From Alphaproteobacteria bacterium (GTDB taxonomy: Bacteria; Pseudomonadota; Alphaproteobacteria; CAJXXZ01; 1604HC), in NCBI GenBank assembly GCA_023898705.1, contig CP060235.1, positions 310,001 through 374,000 of the forward strand: a stretch of DNA of 64,000 nt. Direction: 5' to 3'. Position 1 is the first letter of the stretch. Every line of letters begins with the position of its first letter. This document shows, in pieces, positions 34,303 through 43,323 of this stretch. The notes under the pieces were generated by a model, which saw only the letters and a list, made by a program, of their open reading frames with translations, did no database searches and was not told where the DNA came from. Both the position numbers and the translations under genes were made by a program.

Positions 34303-36081
34303 GTGTTGAATAAAAATAAAAGTTTGATTTTATGGATATCTATAATTATGTTAGCAGTCGGTTTTGCTAATATGTTTAAGTATTCCGACAGTTCTAATGT
34401 TAGGACTGTGTATTTTTCTGAGTTTGTTTCTAGTACTGAACGTGGTTTGGTATCTGCTGTTAAGCTATATGGAAACCATATTTACGGAGATATGAAGAAT
34501 GGTCAGAAATTTCTTACAATAGTTCCTTATCAAGATAAAGATTTAGTTTCCAGGCTTTTGTCGAACAAGGTACATATTCAAGTTTCTGATGTTCGAGAAA
34601 ATTCTTTAATTACTTGGATTAGTATTATTTTATCTTGGTTACCTTCTTTGTTGATTATAGGTATGATGATGTACTCTATGAAAAAAATGCAGGGAGGACC
34701 TGGCAAAGCTGTTGGATTTGGTAAATCAAAAGCGAAATTAGTTGATTTCTTTAATAATAAGAAGGTTACTTTTAATGATGTTGCTGGTTCAGATGAGGCT
34801 AAGGAAGAGCTTTCTGAAATTGTAGATTTTTTGAAAAACAAACAGAAATTTTCAGAGCTTGGAGCTAGGATCCCAAAGGGAGTTTTGCTTTCTGGTCCTC
34901 CTGGAACAGGTAAAACTTTATTGGCTAGGAGTGTGGCAGGTGAAGCTAATGTGCCGTTCTTTGCTGTTTCTGGGTCAGATTTTATAGAAATGTTTGCTGG
35001 AGTTGGAGCGAGTAGGGTGAGAGACATGTTCGAACAAGCAAAAAAGCAAGCTCCATGTATAATTTTTATAGACGAAATTGATGCCTTAGGAGCTAAAAGA
35101 GGTTCAGGTTTAGGAGGGGGCTATGAAGAGAGGGAGCAAACTTTAAACCAGCTTTTAGTGGAAATGGATGGATTTGAGTTAAATGAGGGTGTGATAGTCC
35201 TTGCTGCTACGAATAGATCTGGTATTCTTGATCCTGCTTTATTGCGTGCTGGTAGGTTTGATAGGCGAGTTGCTTTATCTTTACCAAGATTAAATGAGCG
35301 AGAGCAAATTCTTAAATTGCACGTTAAATCTATAAAATTTGATGAAGCTATTAGTTTGTCAAAAATAGCTAGAGGTACTCCAGGATTTTCTGGAGCTGAT
35401 TTGAGCAATCTAATTAATGAGGCTGCTTTGCTAGCTGGGCGTAGGAATAAAAAAATTGTGAGTGAAGAGGATCTTGAAGAGGCTAAGGATAAGCTTCTGA
35501 TGGGGAATAAGGTTAAATCAAAGCTTACTGACGCTGAGAAGAAGTTGACTGCTTATCATGAGGCTGGACATGCGATTGTGGCTCTGCATAGTGACAACTA
35601 CTACCCAATACACAAGGCAACGATTATACCTCGTGGACATGCTTTGGGAGTTGTAGTATCTTTGCCAGAAGATGATGAAATGTCGGTTAATAAGGCTAAA
35701 TTATTGGATCAGATTACTGTTGCTATGGGTGGGTTAGCCGCAGAGAAAATAATTTTTGGAGAAGATTATGTAACCACTGGGGCATCTTCAGATATTCAAA
35801 AAGCCACCGATATTGCAAGAAATATGGTATCAAAATGGGGTATGAGTTCTAAGATTGGGTATGTAAATTATACATATAGTGATGATAGGTATAGCTCTAC
35901 TTCGGATGATACTTATAAGAATATTGATATTGCTGTAAGAGATATAATAGATAAATGTTTTGCTACTGCATATAATCTTCTTTCTATGCATAAGGATATT
36001 TTGCATACTCTGGCAAGAAAATTAATCGAAGTGGAAGAGATGTCTGGAGATGAGATAAAGCAACTGCTTGGGATGGCCTAA
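34303..36081 (+). CDS. ftsH: ATP-dependent zinc metalloprotease FtsH
   Basis: FtsH is a membrane AAA+ protease that degrades misassembled membrane and some regulatory proteins. The 592-residue protein has a membrane segment (7-25), a short periplasmic loop, a second membrane segment (102-124), Walker A GPPGTGKT (198-205), Walker [11 protein letters not shown], the second region of homology ending RAGRFDRRV, and the zinc site HEAGH (419-423). It is a little shorter than E. coli FtsH (644), lacking the C-terminal tail. GTG start. Confidence 0.97.
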   Translation: MLNKNKSLILWISIIMLAVGFANMFKYSDSSNVRTVYFSEFVSSTERGLVSAVKLYGNHIYGDMKNGQKFLTIVPYQDKDLVSRLLSNKVHIQVSDVRENSLITWISIILSWLPSLLIIGMMMYSMKKMQGGPGKAVGFGKSKAKLVDFFNNKKVTFNDVAGSDEAKEELSEIVDFLKNKQKFSELGARIPKGVLLSGPPGTGKTLLARSVAGEANVPFFAVSGSDFIEMFAGVGASRVRDMFEQAKKQAPCIIFIDEIDALGAKRGSGLGGGYEEREQTLNQLLVEMDGFELNEGVIVLAATNRSGILDPALLRAGRFDRRVALSLPRLNEREQILKLHVKSIKFDEAISLSKIARGTPGFSGADLSNLINEAALLAGRRNKKIVSEEDLEEAKDKLLMGNKVKSKLTDAEKKLTAYHEAGHAIVALHSDNYYPIHKATIIPRGHALGVVVSLPEDDEMSVNKAKLLDQITVAMGGLAAEKIIFGEDYVTTGASSDIQKATDIARNMVSKWGMSSKIGYVNYTYSDDRYSSTSDDTYKNIDIAVRDIIDKCFATAYNLLSMHKDILHTLARKLIEVEEMSGDEIKQLLGMA

Positions 36082-36241
36082 GTTTGTTAATTGGCTGAAA
36101 TGATTCTTGTGTTGAAGTGTTTTTCATTTTAAGTTTCTTAATTTAATTGTAGGGCTCAGTTTTGCTTGTTTTGTTTTAATTTTAGTATGCTGTAGTTTTT
36201 GTTTTATAAACGTATGTTTCTCAGTTTAGTGTTTGTATTGA

Positions 36242-36270
36242 TTAACAAAATATAATATTTCGTATATAAT
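36242..36270 (+). promoter_or_regulatory. sigma70-like promoter of the peroxiredoxin-murJ-dapF group
   Basis: TTAACA (36242-36247), a 17-base spacer and TATAAT (36265-36270) precede a strong Shine-Dalgarno, AAGGAGG (36277-36283), and ATG 36289. Unlike the ankyrin genes this gene has a leader with a ribosome-binding site. Confidence 0.65.
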
Positions 36271-36288
36271 TTCCTCAAGGAGGATTTT

Positions 36289-36813
36289 ATGATCGGAGTT
36301 AAATCAAAGTTTCCTGATTTTAATCTTACAGCTGTGGATGTCGACAATACGTTTAGGACGGTGAACTCGTCTTCTTATAGTGGTAAGTGGCTGGTATTTT
36401 TCTTTTGGCCTAAGGATTTTACATTTATTTGCCCTACGGAAGTTGCGTCTTTTGCTAAACTTAAGCCTGAATTTGACAAACAAAATGCTCAATTGTTAGG
36501 GGTGAGTACTGACTCTGCTTATGTGCACTTGAATTGGAAAAAGCATGATGCATTAGTAAGTAAGATACCTTTTCCTATGATTTCTGATATTGGGCATAAT
36601 TTGGTTAGGGAATTGGGTATAGAAGATCCAGATGAGTTTGTAGCACAGAGAGCTACTTACATAGTAGATTCAGAAAGAATTATTAGACATGTTAGTGTAA
36701 ATGATTTGACAGTAGGTAGAAATACAGAAGAAATTCTAAGGATTTTAAAAGGTTTGCAGTCTGGTGGATTATGTCCAGTGAACTGGAAAGAAAATGATCC
36801 TTTATTAGGTTAA
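36289..36813 (+). CDS. 2-Cys peroxiredoxin (AhpC/TSA family)
   Basis: The 174-residue protein detoxifies peroxides. The peroxidatic Cys48 is in FTFICPTEV and a likely resolving Cys162 in GLCPVNWKENDPLL, placing it with the AhpC-type typical 2-Cys enzymes. The core motif FFFWPKDFTFICPTE is well conserved. It is followed three bases later by murJ, an unusual partner, and probably shares a transcript with murJ and dapF. The reductant cannot be deduced. Confidence 0.93.
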   Translation: MIGVKSKFPDFNLTAVDVDNTFRTVNSSSYSGKWLVFFFWPKDFTFICPTEVASFAKLKPEFDKQNAQLLGVSTDSAYVHLNWKKHDALVSKIPFPMISDIGHNLVRELGIEDPDEFVAQRATYIVDSERIIRHVSVNDLTVGRNTEEILRILKGLQSGGLCPVNWKENDPLLG

Positions 36814-36815
36814 AT

Positions 36816-38117
36816 ATGTTTGTTTTAAGCAGCATGTTCATAGCTTTTTTTACTGTGCTTGCGCGGTTTTTGGGCTATATTAGAGACTTGATTGTTTTAT
36901 CTTGGGTGGGAGTTTCTCATGTCTCCGATGCCTACATGTTGGTGGTTAAATTTCCATCTTTACTTAAAAAAATTATTTCAGATGGTAGTACCAATACTAT
37001 TATGATTCCTATTTTAAAAGAGGTTGACGGTCAGCATTGTTCTGCAAAACAGTTTATGAATCATATTGCAAAGTTGATATTTACAAGAGTATTATTGATA
37101 TTGTTAATCGCTCTCATCTGTATTAATTATGTAGTCAGATATTTTTTATACGGATTGAATCCAATTACTCAATTTTATTTCATAAAATTTGCTCAAATAA
37201 TATGGATTAGTTTACTTTTTCTTGGTATTTCAAGTGTATACATCGCGTTTTTAAATTATAAAAAGAGTTTTAAAATAGCTTCTTTCTCAAACATTATCTG
37301 TAATACGAGTTGTATATTTTTTATGTATATTTTTTATAAATTGAATTTGAATGTTCTATTTATAGCTATCTCGATTTTAGTGGCTCATATATTACAGTTT
37401 GCTTGGCTTGCATATTATGTTCACTCTATTGAAAATCGCGACATTAATAAATCAGATGACGTACAAATTTTTGTGGAGAAATTCAAAAAGAGGTTTATAA
37501 ATATCATTTTCTCATGTTGCATATCACAAATAATGATATTTTTTTCATCTTGGGTTATGTCTCATCTTGAGTATGGTAATATTACATACTTATCTTTAGC
37601 TGATAGGGTGATGCAAGTTCCATTAAGTGTGATAGGTATAGTGATAAGTTCTACTTTCTTAACTTTGTTAACTGATAAAATTAAGACCAATGAGGTATAT
37701 GAGGCAAGAAAATTATATAAAAGGGTTGTTTTGTTGGGATTGTTTCTGTCTTTTTTCATGTCAATTGTGATTGCTATTTTCTCGTTTCAGATAGCATATT
37801 TGATGTTTTATAGGGGACATACCACTATAATGGATATACACTATATCAGTACTTATTTACGCATCTATATTATGAGTATTCCAGCTTATGCAATTTCAAA
37901 GATAATTAATGCTGTGTTTTTTGCTTATGGCAATACGACCATTCCCTTTAAGGCTGCTGTTATACAGTTTATCTCAAATGTCATTTTGGTGTTTTATCTA
38001 TTTAAATTTAAGGGAGTGGGAATTTCTATTGCTTTTTTGATATCTTCATGGATTTATACCATGTTCCTTTTTATTTGTTTACATTCTAGATTGATTGATA
38101 AGAAGAAGTATTTATGA
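36816..38117 (+). CDS. murJ: lipid II flippase MurJ
   Basis: The 433-residue protein has about twelve to thirteen hydrophobic segments and the MviN/MurJ N-terminal pattern FTVLARFLGYIRDLIV with the functionally important arginines, then SDAYMLVVKFPSLLKKI. Other family stretches are ADRVMQVPLSVIGIVISSTFLTLL and YAISKIINAVFFAYGNT. MurJ moves lipid II across the inner membrane for peptidoglycan assembly. It is slightly short (E. coli 511), probably lacking the last two helices. It overlaps dapF by four bases. Confidence 0.92.
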   Translation: MFVLSSMFIAFFTVLARFLGYIRDLIVLSWVGVSHVSDAYMLVVKFPSLLKKIISDGSTNTIMIPILKEVDGQHCSAKQFMNHIAKLIFTRVLLILLIALICINYVVRYFLYGLNPITQFYFIKFAQIIWISLLFLGISSVYIAFLNYKKSFKIASFSNIICNTSCIFFMYIFYKLNLNVLFIAISILVAHILQFAWLAYYVHSIENRDINKSDDVQIFVEKFKKRFINIIFSCCISQIMIFFSSWVMSHLEYGNITYLSLADRVMQVPLSVIGIVISSTFLTLLTDKIKTNEVYEARKLYKRVVLLGLFLSFFMSIVIAIFSFQIAYLMFYRGHTTIMDIHYISTYLRIYIMSIPAYAISKIINAVFFAYGNTTIPFKAAVIQFISNVILVFYLFKFKGVGISIAFLISSWIYTMFLFICLHSRLIDKKKYL

Positions 38118-38863
38118 CTGTTAGCAAGGATTTACAGATCGATTTTGTAAAAGCAAATGCTTTAGGAAATGATTTTATTATTATTATTGATAAATTTAGC
38201 AAATATAAAAATTTAATTGATAATACTGAGTTGATCAAAAAAATGTCTGATAGAAAATTGGGCATAGGATGTGATCAACTAATTTATGTTGATGTAGATT
38301 ATAAAGTTTTATTTTGGAATCAGGATGGCTCACAGGCTAAATTTTGTGGTAATGGACTGAAATGTTTGGCAAAGTGTTTTGATGCAAAAAGCAATATATT
38401 TTCTACAGCATCTGGAAAAGTTAATACGTACAAATATAAAGATCAAGTTGCTTTTAATTTACCTGTGATCCCGCTGATTAAGTTTATAGATTACACTATG
38501 GAAGCATATGATGTTTTTGTAGGGAATGAACATATAGTTATTTTTACCGATCAGGAACCTGATTGGGCCAAAATCACTCATGATTTTAGCATTTATCTTG
38601 AGCATAAAAATATAATGTGTATCTGGAAATCAGATGATTGTTGGAATATTAGGTCCTGGGAAAGAGGTGTTGGTTTAACTATGGCATGTGGGTCAGGTAC
38701 AATGGCCGCTGCTGTGGCGATTTGGCACTCTAAACCAGAGTTTTATGATAGCCAGCTTACATTTGTTACTAAGGTTGGTAAATTATATGTCTGTAAACGT
38801 CGATACATATGGCAATTGGGTGATGCAAATATAGTAGCTTATGGAACAATGACATTGGCGTAA
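38114..38863 (+). CDS. dapF: diaminopimelate epimerase
   Basis: DapF converts LL- to meso-diaminopimelate. The 249-residue protein has VKANALGNDFIII at the N terminus, the first catalytic Cys78 in AKFCGNGLKC, and the second catalytic Cys192 in LTMACGSGTMAAA. Length is at the low end for the family (about 270). It ends a peroxiredoxin-murJ-dapF group, and together with dapD indicates synthesis of meso-DAP for peptidoglycan. Confidence 0.95.
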   Translation: MTVSKDLQIDFVKANALGNDFIIIIDKFSKYKNLIDNTELIKKMSDRKLGIGCDQLIYVDVDYKVLFWNQDGSQAKFCGNGLKCLAKCFDAKSNIFSTASGKVNTYKYKDQVAFNLPVIPLIKFIDYTMEAYDVFVGNEHIVIFTDQEPDWAKITHDFSIYLEHKNIMCIWKSDDCWNIRSWERGVGLTMACGSGTMAAAVAIWHSKPEFYDSQLTFVTKVGKLYVCKRRYIWQLGDANIVAYGTMTLA

Positions 38864-39051
38864 AGAAGATGTGTTCCGATATGTTGAAGTGATATTGTCT
38901 TGTCAAATTTACTATGTATGATGAATGTTGTGTAATTAGCACTTGTGTTCTTCATACCTATAGGATTTAGAAGGTCTGAAAGTATTGGCGAATTATAAAT
39001 TGTTATAGTAATCATTGTGTTTTTAGTATAAATGTTATATTATTTCCATTA

Positions 39052-39125
39052 CGGGGCGTAGCGCAGTCTGGTAGCGCATCTGCTTTGGGAGCAGGGGGTC
39101 AGAGGTTCAAATCCTCTCGCCCCGA
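39052..39125 (+). tRNA. tRNA-Pro (anticodon TGG)
   Basis: Acceptor CGGGGCG pairs with CGCCCCG, discriminator A. D-arm TAGCGCAGTCTGGTAGCGC, anticodon loop CTTTGGGAG region with TGG, and T-arm AGAGGTTCAAATCCTCT complete the cloverleaf. CCA is not encoded. A TTGTGT/TATTAT promoter (17-base spacer) ends about eight bases upstream. Confidence 0.95.
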
Positions 39126-39134
39126 TTTTTTTAT

Positions 39135-39222
39135 GGAAGGATGGCCGAGCGGCTGAAGGCGCACGCCTGGAAAGTGTGTATACGGTTAGCCCGTATCGAG
39201 GGTTCGAATCCCTCTCCTTCCG
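39135..39222 (+). tRNA. tRNA-Ser (anticodon GGA)
   Basis: Acceptor GGAAGGA pairs with TCCTTCC. The anticodon loop contains GGA and a long variable arm (tacggttagcccgta) identifies a class II serine tRNA; the T-loop is GGTTCGAATCC. A 3' CCA is encoded at 39223-39225, unlike the neighbouring tRNA-Pro. It lies nine bases after tRNA-Pro and is probably co-transcribed with it. Confidence 0.95.
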
Positions 39223-39454
39223 CCAGGTTTCTTACGAATAAAATTAGTTTGAGCTTTTTATAATTCTGTTTGTAGTTGTTAAGGAAATATTGGGCATGTT
39301 TTATTGGAGTGTATAGTTAGCTACTTAATCATAACTCAAAGAAATATTGTATTTAATTCCAATTATTAATTTGATATGCTTCATTAATTTCAATTGATTT
39401 AAAAATATTCATAAAAAGATTATGCTTTTTTGTAATCTGAAGTAGAATAACACA

Positions 39455-39796
39455 GTGAGGAGTTATAAATCTTTAAATTGTAGTCACACTTTTAAATCTT
39501 TGAAGAAGGGTAGGACCTTTTTTTCTCCTTTGTTGTCCTGTAGATCGCTAAGTAGCAAAGAACCTAATCACAGAGTTGGAATTATTATTGGTAAGAAGAA
39601 TGGTAATGCTGTGGTCAGGAATAGGTGTAGACGTAGAATTAGAGAAATTTTACATTTTTTATTTAAAAACAATTCATTTGATAAATGTATTGATATGGTA
39701 GTTTTGCCTAAAAAAGAAGCGACTGTATGTAGTTTCGATATGTTGAAAAATGCCATGGTAAATTCTAGTTTTATTAACTATTTAAAAAATGTATAA
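39455..39796 (+). CDS. rnpA: ribonuclease P protein component
   Basis: RnpA is the basic protein partner of the RNase P RNA. The 113-residue product contains the signature RNR motif in GNAVVRNRCRRRIREIL, preceded by HRVGIIIGKKNG. N-terminal SHTFKSLKKGRTFFSP corresponds to the F-x-x-V-x-K-G-R region. GTG start, weak ribosome-binding site. The usual rpmH-rnpA operon is broken: rpmH lies about 2.7 kb downstream with five minus-strand genes between them. Confidence 0.9.
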   Translation: MRSYKSLNCSHTFKSLKKGRTFFSPLLSCRSLSSKEPNHRVGIIIGKKNGNAVVRNRCRRRIREILHFLFKNNSFDKCIDMVVLPKKEATVCSFDMLKNAMVNSSFINYLKNV

Positions 39797-39823
39797 CATT
39801 CTATCAACTCCCATCCATCGTAC

Positions 39824-40270
39824 CTACTGACTTTTTGCAATTGGATTGAAATGAAGCATGTTGGTAGCTATGATTTCAAATGATTTCTGATCAATTTCTA
39901 AAAATCCATAACGAAAAGTGTATCCCCATGAGTTTTTATTCTTGATAAATGGTAATAAGGCTATGAGTGGTCTTATATTTACATGCTCTGCATCGAAATA
40001 ATCTATATTGCGTCTAAATGGCTTAAATTCATTTAGACCAACTTGATACGCCTCATCATCAGTCACTTTCCCAATTGCAGTAAATTTTTGATATGGCTCT
40101 GCTGATTCCATTTTTACCTTAGATGAGTAATAAATTACAAAATCCCCGCGTGATAATTTTTTAGCAGGAGATGCCTTTCCATGACAGAATTGGCAAATGC
40201 CTAATTTGACACCAATTTCTACATGTTCCTTACATGCGACTCCAATCCAAAATTTTAGATCTTTATCCAT
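39824..40270 (-). CDS. EVE domain-containing protein
   Basis: The 148-residue protein begins WIGVACKEHVEIGVKLGICQFCHGK and has KLSRGDFVIYYSSKV and an AIGKVTDDEAYQV segment, which match the EVE (PUA-like) fold group. EVE domains bind modified bases in DNA or RNA and occur in modification-dependent restriction and in translation-related proteins. Nothing nearby indicates which. It is convergent with rnpA and upstream of no obvious partner. Confidence 0.8.
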   Translation of the reverse strand: MDKDLKFWIGVACKEHVEIGVKLGICQFCHGKASPAKKLSRGDFVIYYSSKVKMESAEPYQKFTAIGKVTDDEAYQVGLNEFKPFRRNIDYFDAEHVNIRPLIALLPFIKNKNSWGYTFRYGFLEIDQKSFEIIATNMLHFNPIAKSQ

Positions 40271-40520
40271 AGATACCCATAATTCATTTTGCTTAAATTT
40301 CCTAAAATAATTCCACGTCTATTAGACTGATTAAGATAGAGCATTTTTGATTTTTTTGTAAAAACTACCATTCGAATAATTCTATCAATACTTTTCTATT
40401 GTTGGAACTGGCATTCAATTTTTTCTAATTACTATATATTGTTTAATTGATTTATCAAGCTTAATGTGCAGTTTCTACAAATATCTTATTGTACAAGTTG
40501 TTTTTAACAGCTAATATGAT

Positions 40521-41237
40521 CTATTTCATAGTTAAATATCTTTTTCGTATATTCTCAGGCAATTTTTCTATCGCATAACGCAGCATCGTTCTGGGCATAT
40601 TTTTACAATATTGCTCTAAAAAAGCAATTAATACAGCAGGGTTTTGTTTGCCTGTTTCTCTAAGCATCCATCCAGATGCTTTGTGTATAAGATCATGTTT
40701 GTCATCTAAGAGTATTTCTGAAAGTTTAATTGTATATTCAAAATCTTGTCGCTTAACAAAATATAAAGTTGAAATAATTGCGATTCTACGTTCCCATAGA
40801 TTTTTCGATTTTGCCAAGTTTACAAGAATTTTGCGTTCTGAACCCCACAAATGAGATCCAAGAATATGGTGGGCTGAACTATCAACTAGGTTCCAATTGT
40901 TAATATGACGTACATTTTTTAGATAGAAGTGATAAATTTCCTCTTTTTTGATAGGATTTGCTTTTTGATATTGAGCAACTAAGGTTATAAGCGCTAGTAG
41001 TCTTTCTTCATTAAATACTGAATGTAATAGGTTGGTCAGAATTTCTAAAGATAAGTTTGCACATTTTTTTGCTATAAGTCTCAAAGTAGGCATCTTTATA
41101 CCAAGAAATTGGTCGCATTCTGAATATTCACCAGGTCCGGTTTTAAAAAACCTACTTGCTGCTTTAGGTGATGAATCAATAGAGTGAAGTAAAATTTGTT
41201 TTATGCTTTCGTAAGAATTATACATATCGTTTCTCAT
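40521..41237 (-). CDS. DNA alkylation repair enzyme (AlkD-like HEAT-repeat glycosylase)
   Basis: The protein (about 238 residues from ATG 41237; ATG 41225 is also possible) has AlkD/AlkC family features: FFKTGPGEYSECDQFLGIKMPTLR, NNWNLVDSSAHHILGSHLW, and ISTLYFVKRQDFEYTIKLSEILLDDKHDLIHKASGWMLRETGK. The W and D residues around NWNLVD and the KA-GW-LRE motif are the family's active-site hallmarks. AlkD removes alkylated bases such as 3-methyladenine. It overlaps the end of ogt by 8-20 bases, so the two repair genes are coupled. Confidence 0.88.
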   Translation of the reverse strand: MRNDMYNSYESIKQILLHSIDSSPKAASRFFKTGPGEYSECDQFLGIKMPTLRLIAKKCANLSLEILTNLLHSVFNEERLLALITLVAQYQKANPIKKEEIYHFYLKNVRHINNWNLVDSSAHHILGSHLWGSERKILVNLAKSKNLWERRIAIISTLYFVKRQDFEYTIKLSEILLDDKHDLIHKASGWMLRETGKQNPAVLIAFLEQYCKNMPRTMLRYAIEKLPENIRKRYLTMK

Positions 41238-41871
41238 GATTAATAAGCCATGCTTTGCGCTCTGATCTACCACTATACCCACCAATATCACCACTGTTTT
41301 TTATAATTCTATGACATGGGATCACTATGACAAATTTATTCATGCTGTTAGCATTAGCAACTGCACGAAATGCCTTTTCATTACCAACAGCTTTTGCTTG
41401 TTGTAGATAACTTTTAGTTTGACCATATGGCACGTTAATAAGTGCATTCCACGCTTTTTTTTGGAAATCAGTCCCTGCCAGATGTAATGGAGTTTGGAAT
41501 TTACTTAATTTGCCTGAAAAATATAGATTTAACTCGTTTCTGATCATTGTTACAGGCGCAGAATCGATGAGCTTGGTGGAAATTTTTTGATTCAGTCCCA
41601 ATTTGCTAATTTCTATTTCTAAATTACAACTATCTGCAAATTTTAACAGATAAAGCTTTTTGCGATCAGAAATTGTAATAATATCGCCCAGTAAAGTAGC
41701 AATCAAGGATACACTGAAATTTAATTGATGTTCTGTGTCTGTACAGACCTTGGAAAAGTCCACTTGCAAATTCTTTGTTGACTTGCAATTTGTTCCTAAA
41801 TTGGAAGTGACAGCTGAATTTGCCAATTGCTCTTTTTTAAAATTCATCCTATTCACTTTAGCATGGATCAA
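41218..41871 (-). CDS. ogt: methylated-DNA--[protein]-cysteine S-methyltransferase
   Basis: The suicide enzyme moves methyl groups from O6-methylguanine to its own cysteine. Cys186 is in the invariant IPCHRII, preceded by WNALINVPYGQTKSYLQQAKAVGN-KAFRAVANAN and followed by GGYSGRSERKAWLINHE. The C-terminal 85 residues are the catalytic domain; the N-terminal part is a poorly conserved ribonuclease-like domain with an extra 35-residue leader. Start could be ATG 41871 or the internal ATG after six codons (MNFKKEQL). Confidence 0.93.
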   Translation of the reverse strand: MIHAKVNRMNFKKEQLANSAVTSNLGTNCKSTKNLQVDFSKVCTDTEHQLNFSVSLIATLLGDIITISDRKKLYLLKFADSCNLEIEISKLGLNQKISTKLIDSAPVTMIRNELNLYFSGKLSKFQTPLHLAGTDFQKKAWNALINVPYGQTKSYLQQAKAVGNEKAFRAVANANSMNKFVIVIPCHRIIKNSGDIGGYSGRSERKAWLINHEKRYV

Positions 41872-41916
41872 ATGCTCTTTGTATGGTTGCCAAAGCTTAA
41901 ATGAAATTAATGAAAA

Positions 41917-42264
41917 TTACATTTTTGATGGATCATAAAAAGTTTCTATTTTCTTAATTTTACCATTTTGAAAATCCATAAGTACAGCTGCTCTTAAAGT
42001 AATATTTATTGTCGATAATGATAAATCGTAAGCAAACATGACTTGATCATTGCTTGCGAATTTAGAACTTATATCTATTTTATTTAATATGTTGCTGAAA
42101 TTTTTAGCTGCAGCTATGACGGCATCTTTTCCTTGAATCGTTGATATTGGGCCAACAAATTGTATATCATCATGCAGATAAGTCTCCATGGTATCAAAAT
42201 CTTTGTTCACCATGTTTTTATAATGATTTTCAGCTACATGTAAATTTTGCTCGTTATTGTTCAT
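41917..42264 (-). CDS. NTF2/SnoaL-like protein
   Basis: The 115-residue product (MNNNEQNLHVAENHYKNMVNK onward) has the NTF2-like cone-fold pattern: an N-terminal helix, YLHDDIQFVGPISTIQGKDAVIAAAKNF, and C-terminal strands ending KIKKIETFYDPSKM. Such small proteins include isomerases, cyclases and uncharacterised stress proteins, so the activity cannot be named. ATG 42264 is chosen because AGGAG lies just upstream; the open frame extends further to 42312 without support. Confidence 0.75.
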   Translation of the reverse strand: MNNNEQNLHVAENHYKNMVNKDFDTMETYLHDDIQFVGPISTIQGKDAVIAAAKNFSNILNKIDISSKFASNDQVMFAYDLSLSTINITLRAAVLMDFQNGKIKKIETFYDPSKM

Positions 42265-42369
42265 ACATCTCCTATTTAAAAAGATTGAACTACACTTAGT
42301 CGAACCTGTCAATCAACATGTTATAGAAAACAAATTATGAAACTCTAATTATAAAAATTCTTTAAATGG

Positions 42370-42459
42370 CGGAAAGGAAGGGATTCGAACCCTCGATACG
42401 TCTTAAAAACGTATAACGGTTTAGCAAACCGCCGCCTTCAGCCGCTCGGCCACCTCTCC
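42370..42459 (-). tRNA. tRNA-Ser (anticodon GCT)
   Basis: On the minus strand acceptor GGAGAGG pairs with CCTTTCC (one G-T). The anticodon loop carries GCT, a long variable arm (ttatacgtttttaagacgta) marks a class II tRNA, and GGTTCGAATCC is the T-loop. CCA is encoded (42367-42369). It is divergent from rpmH. Confidence 0.95.
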
Positions 42460-42501
42460 ACACAGTTATGTTACAAGTATTCCTAAAAATTTTCAATATT
42501 A

Positions 42502-42535
42502 TTGACAAATTTACTAAACATGTGAAAATGGAGGG
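42502..42535 (+). promoter_or_regulatory. rpmH upstream region: -35 element and closely spaced Shine-Dalgarno
   Basis: A consensus -35 box, TTGACA (42502-42507), lies upstream, but a convincing -10 box is not seen 17 bases later. The purine-rich GGAGGG abuts the ATG at 42536 with essentially no spacer, closer than usual, while the MKRTYQPS N terminus fixes this start. Confidence 0.45.
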
Positions 42536-42670
42536 ATGAAACGTACTTATCAACCTAGTAATTTAGTTAGAAAAAGAAGACATGGTTTTAGAGAGAGGAT
42601 GTCAACTAGTAATGGACGTAAGGTTCTATCTAGTAGAAGACGCAAGGGCAGGGCTGTTTTATCAGCCTGA
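42536..42670 (+). CDS. rpmH: 50S ribosomal protein L34
   Basis: The 44-residue basic protein reads [44 protein letters not shown], which is a complete L34. It is one of the smallest ribosomal proteins and was found by eye because of its size. Normally followed at once by rnpA; here rnpA is about 2.7 kb upstream and the next feature is the 5S rRNA gene. Confidence 0.97.
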   Translation: MKRTYQPSNLVRKRRHGFRERMSTSNGRKVLSSRRRKGRAVLSA

Positions 42671-43069
42671 AGTTTTCGCATTCAGCTTTTTGCATTGGCA
42701 GGAGTGGATTTATGATGTGGGCGTGGTCCTTGGTTGTTTTTCCTTTTTGAGTAAATCTTGTTTGATAGTTTTGCTTTTTATGGAACTTTAAAAATTTGGT
42801 GTTTAGTTGTTATTAATGGAAGTTGATTAACTTTTCGACTTTAACTTTTGAAATCATTTGTATTAAGATAGTGTGGATTTGATGAATTAGCTTTATCTAA
42901 TGTTCTTGATTATTTAATAATCTGATTTAATGCTATGATGTTTTTTAGAATTGAGTTCGCTACTTTTTAATCTAATTATGAGAAGATGTTGTCAAATTGT
43001 TTCAATAATTTTCAATTTTTTTGTGTATGTTGCTAGACAAGTGATATTTTTTTACATATAATCGAATTG
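42671..43069. other. 399-base AT-rich gap between rpmH and 5S rRNA
   Basis: No gene is evident. The last part holds the 5S promoter: TAGACA (43034-43039), 17 bases, TATAAT (43057-43062). I looked for clustered DnaA boxes because rpmH is often near the replication origin, and found no clear TTATCCACA-type sites. Confidence 0.5.
43034..43062 (+). promoter_or_regulatory. promoter of the solitary 5S rRNA gene
   Basis: TAGACA and a consensus TATAAT are separated by 17 bases, and the -10 box ends seven bases before the first base of the 5S sequence, exactly where transcription should start. This supports independent transcription of the 5S gene. Confidence 0.65.
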
Positions 43070-43181
43070 TTGGCTGCAATAGCGGAGAGTGAACACCCGA
43101 TCCCATCCCGAACTCGGCAGTGAAAGGCTCCAGCGCTGATGGTAGTGCGCTTTAGGCGCGTGAGAGTAAGACGTCGCCAAC
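43070..43181 (+). rRNA. rrf: 5S ribosomal RNA
   Basis: The sequence carries the conserved 5S core: AACACCCGATCCCATCCCGAA, followed by CTCGGCAGTGAAAGGC and GCGCTGATGGTAGTG, ending GAGAGTAAGACGTCGCC. The ends TTGGC and GCCAA pair. No 23S or 16S rRNA lies next to it (rpmH upstream, ankyrin remnants downstream), so this is a detached 5S gene with its own promoter. Confidence 0.95.
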
Positions 43182-43323
43182 TTTAAATTTTTCAGTCTTA
43201 TCGTTTTTTAGATTTTAGTTTATTTTAGGCATGTTGGATACTTCTCTGCATCAATAGTCGCTTAATTCTGACCAATATTTCATAGTATCCATAAGTACAT
43301 CATACGTTTCCAACAATATATTC

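Noticed and set aside
39052..39225. Integration (att) site of a genomic island at the tRNA-Pro/tRNA-Ser pair
   Set aside because: No integrase gene and no duplicated tRNA 3' end were found nearby.
42671..43069. Chromosome origin next to rpmH
   Set aside because: The gap is AT-rich, but I found no clustered DnaA boxes, and dnaA is not in the window.
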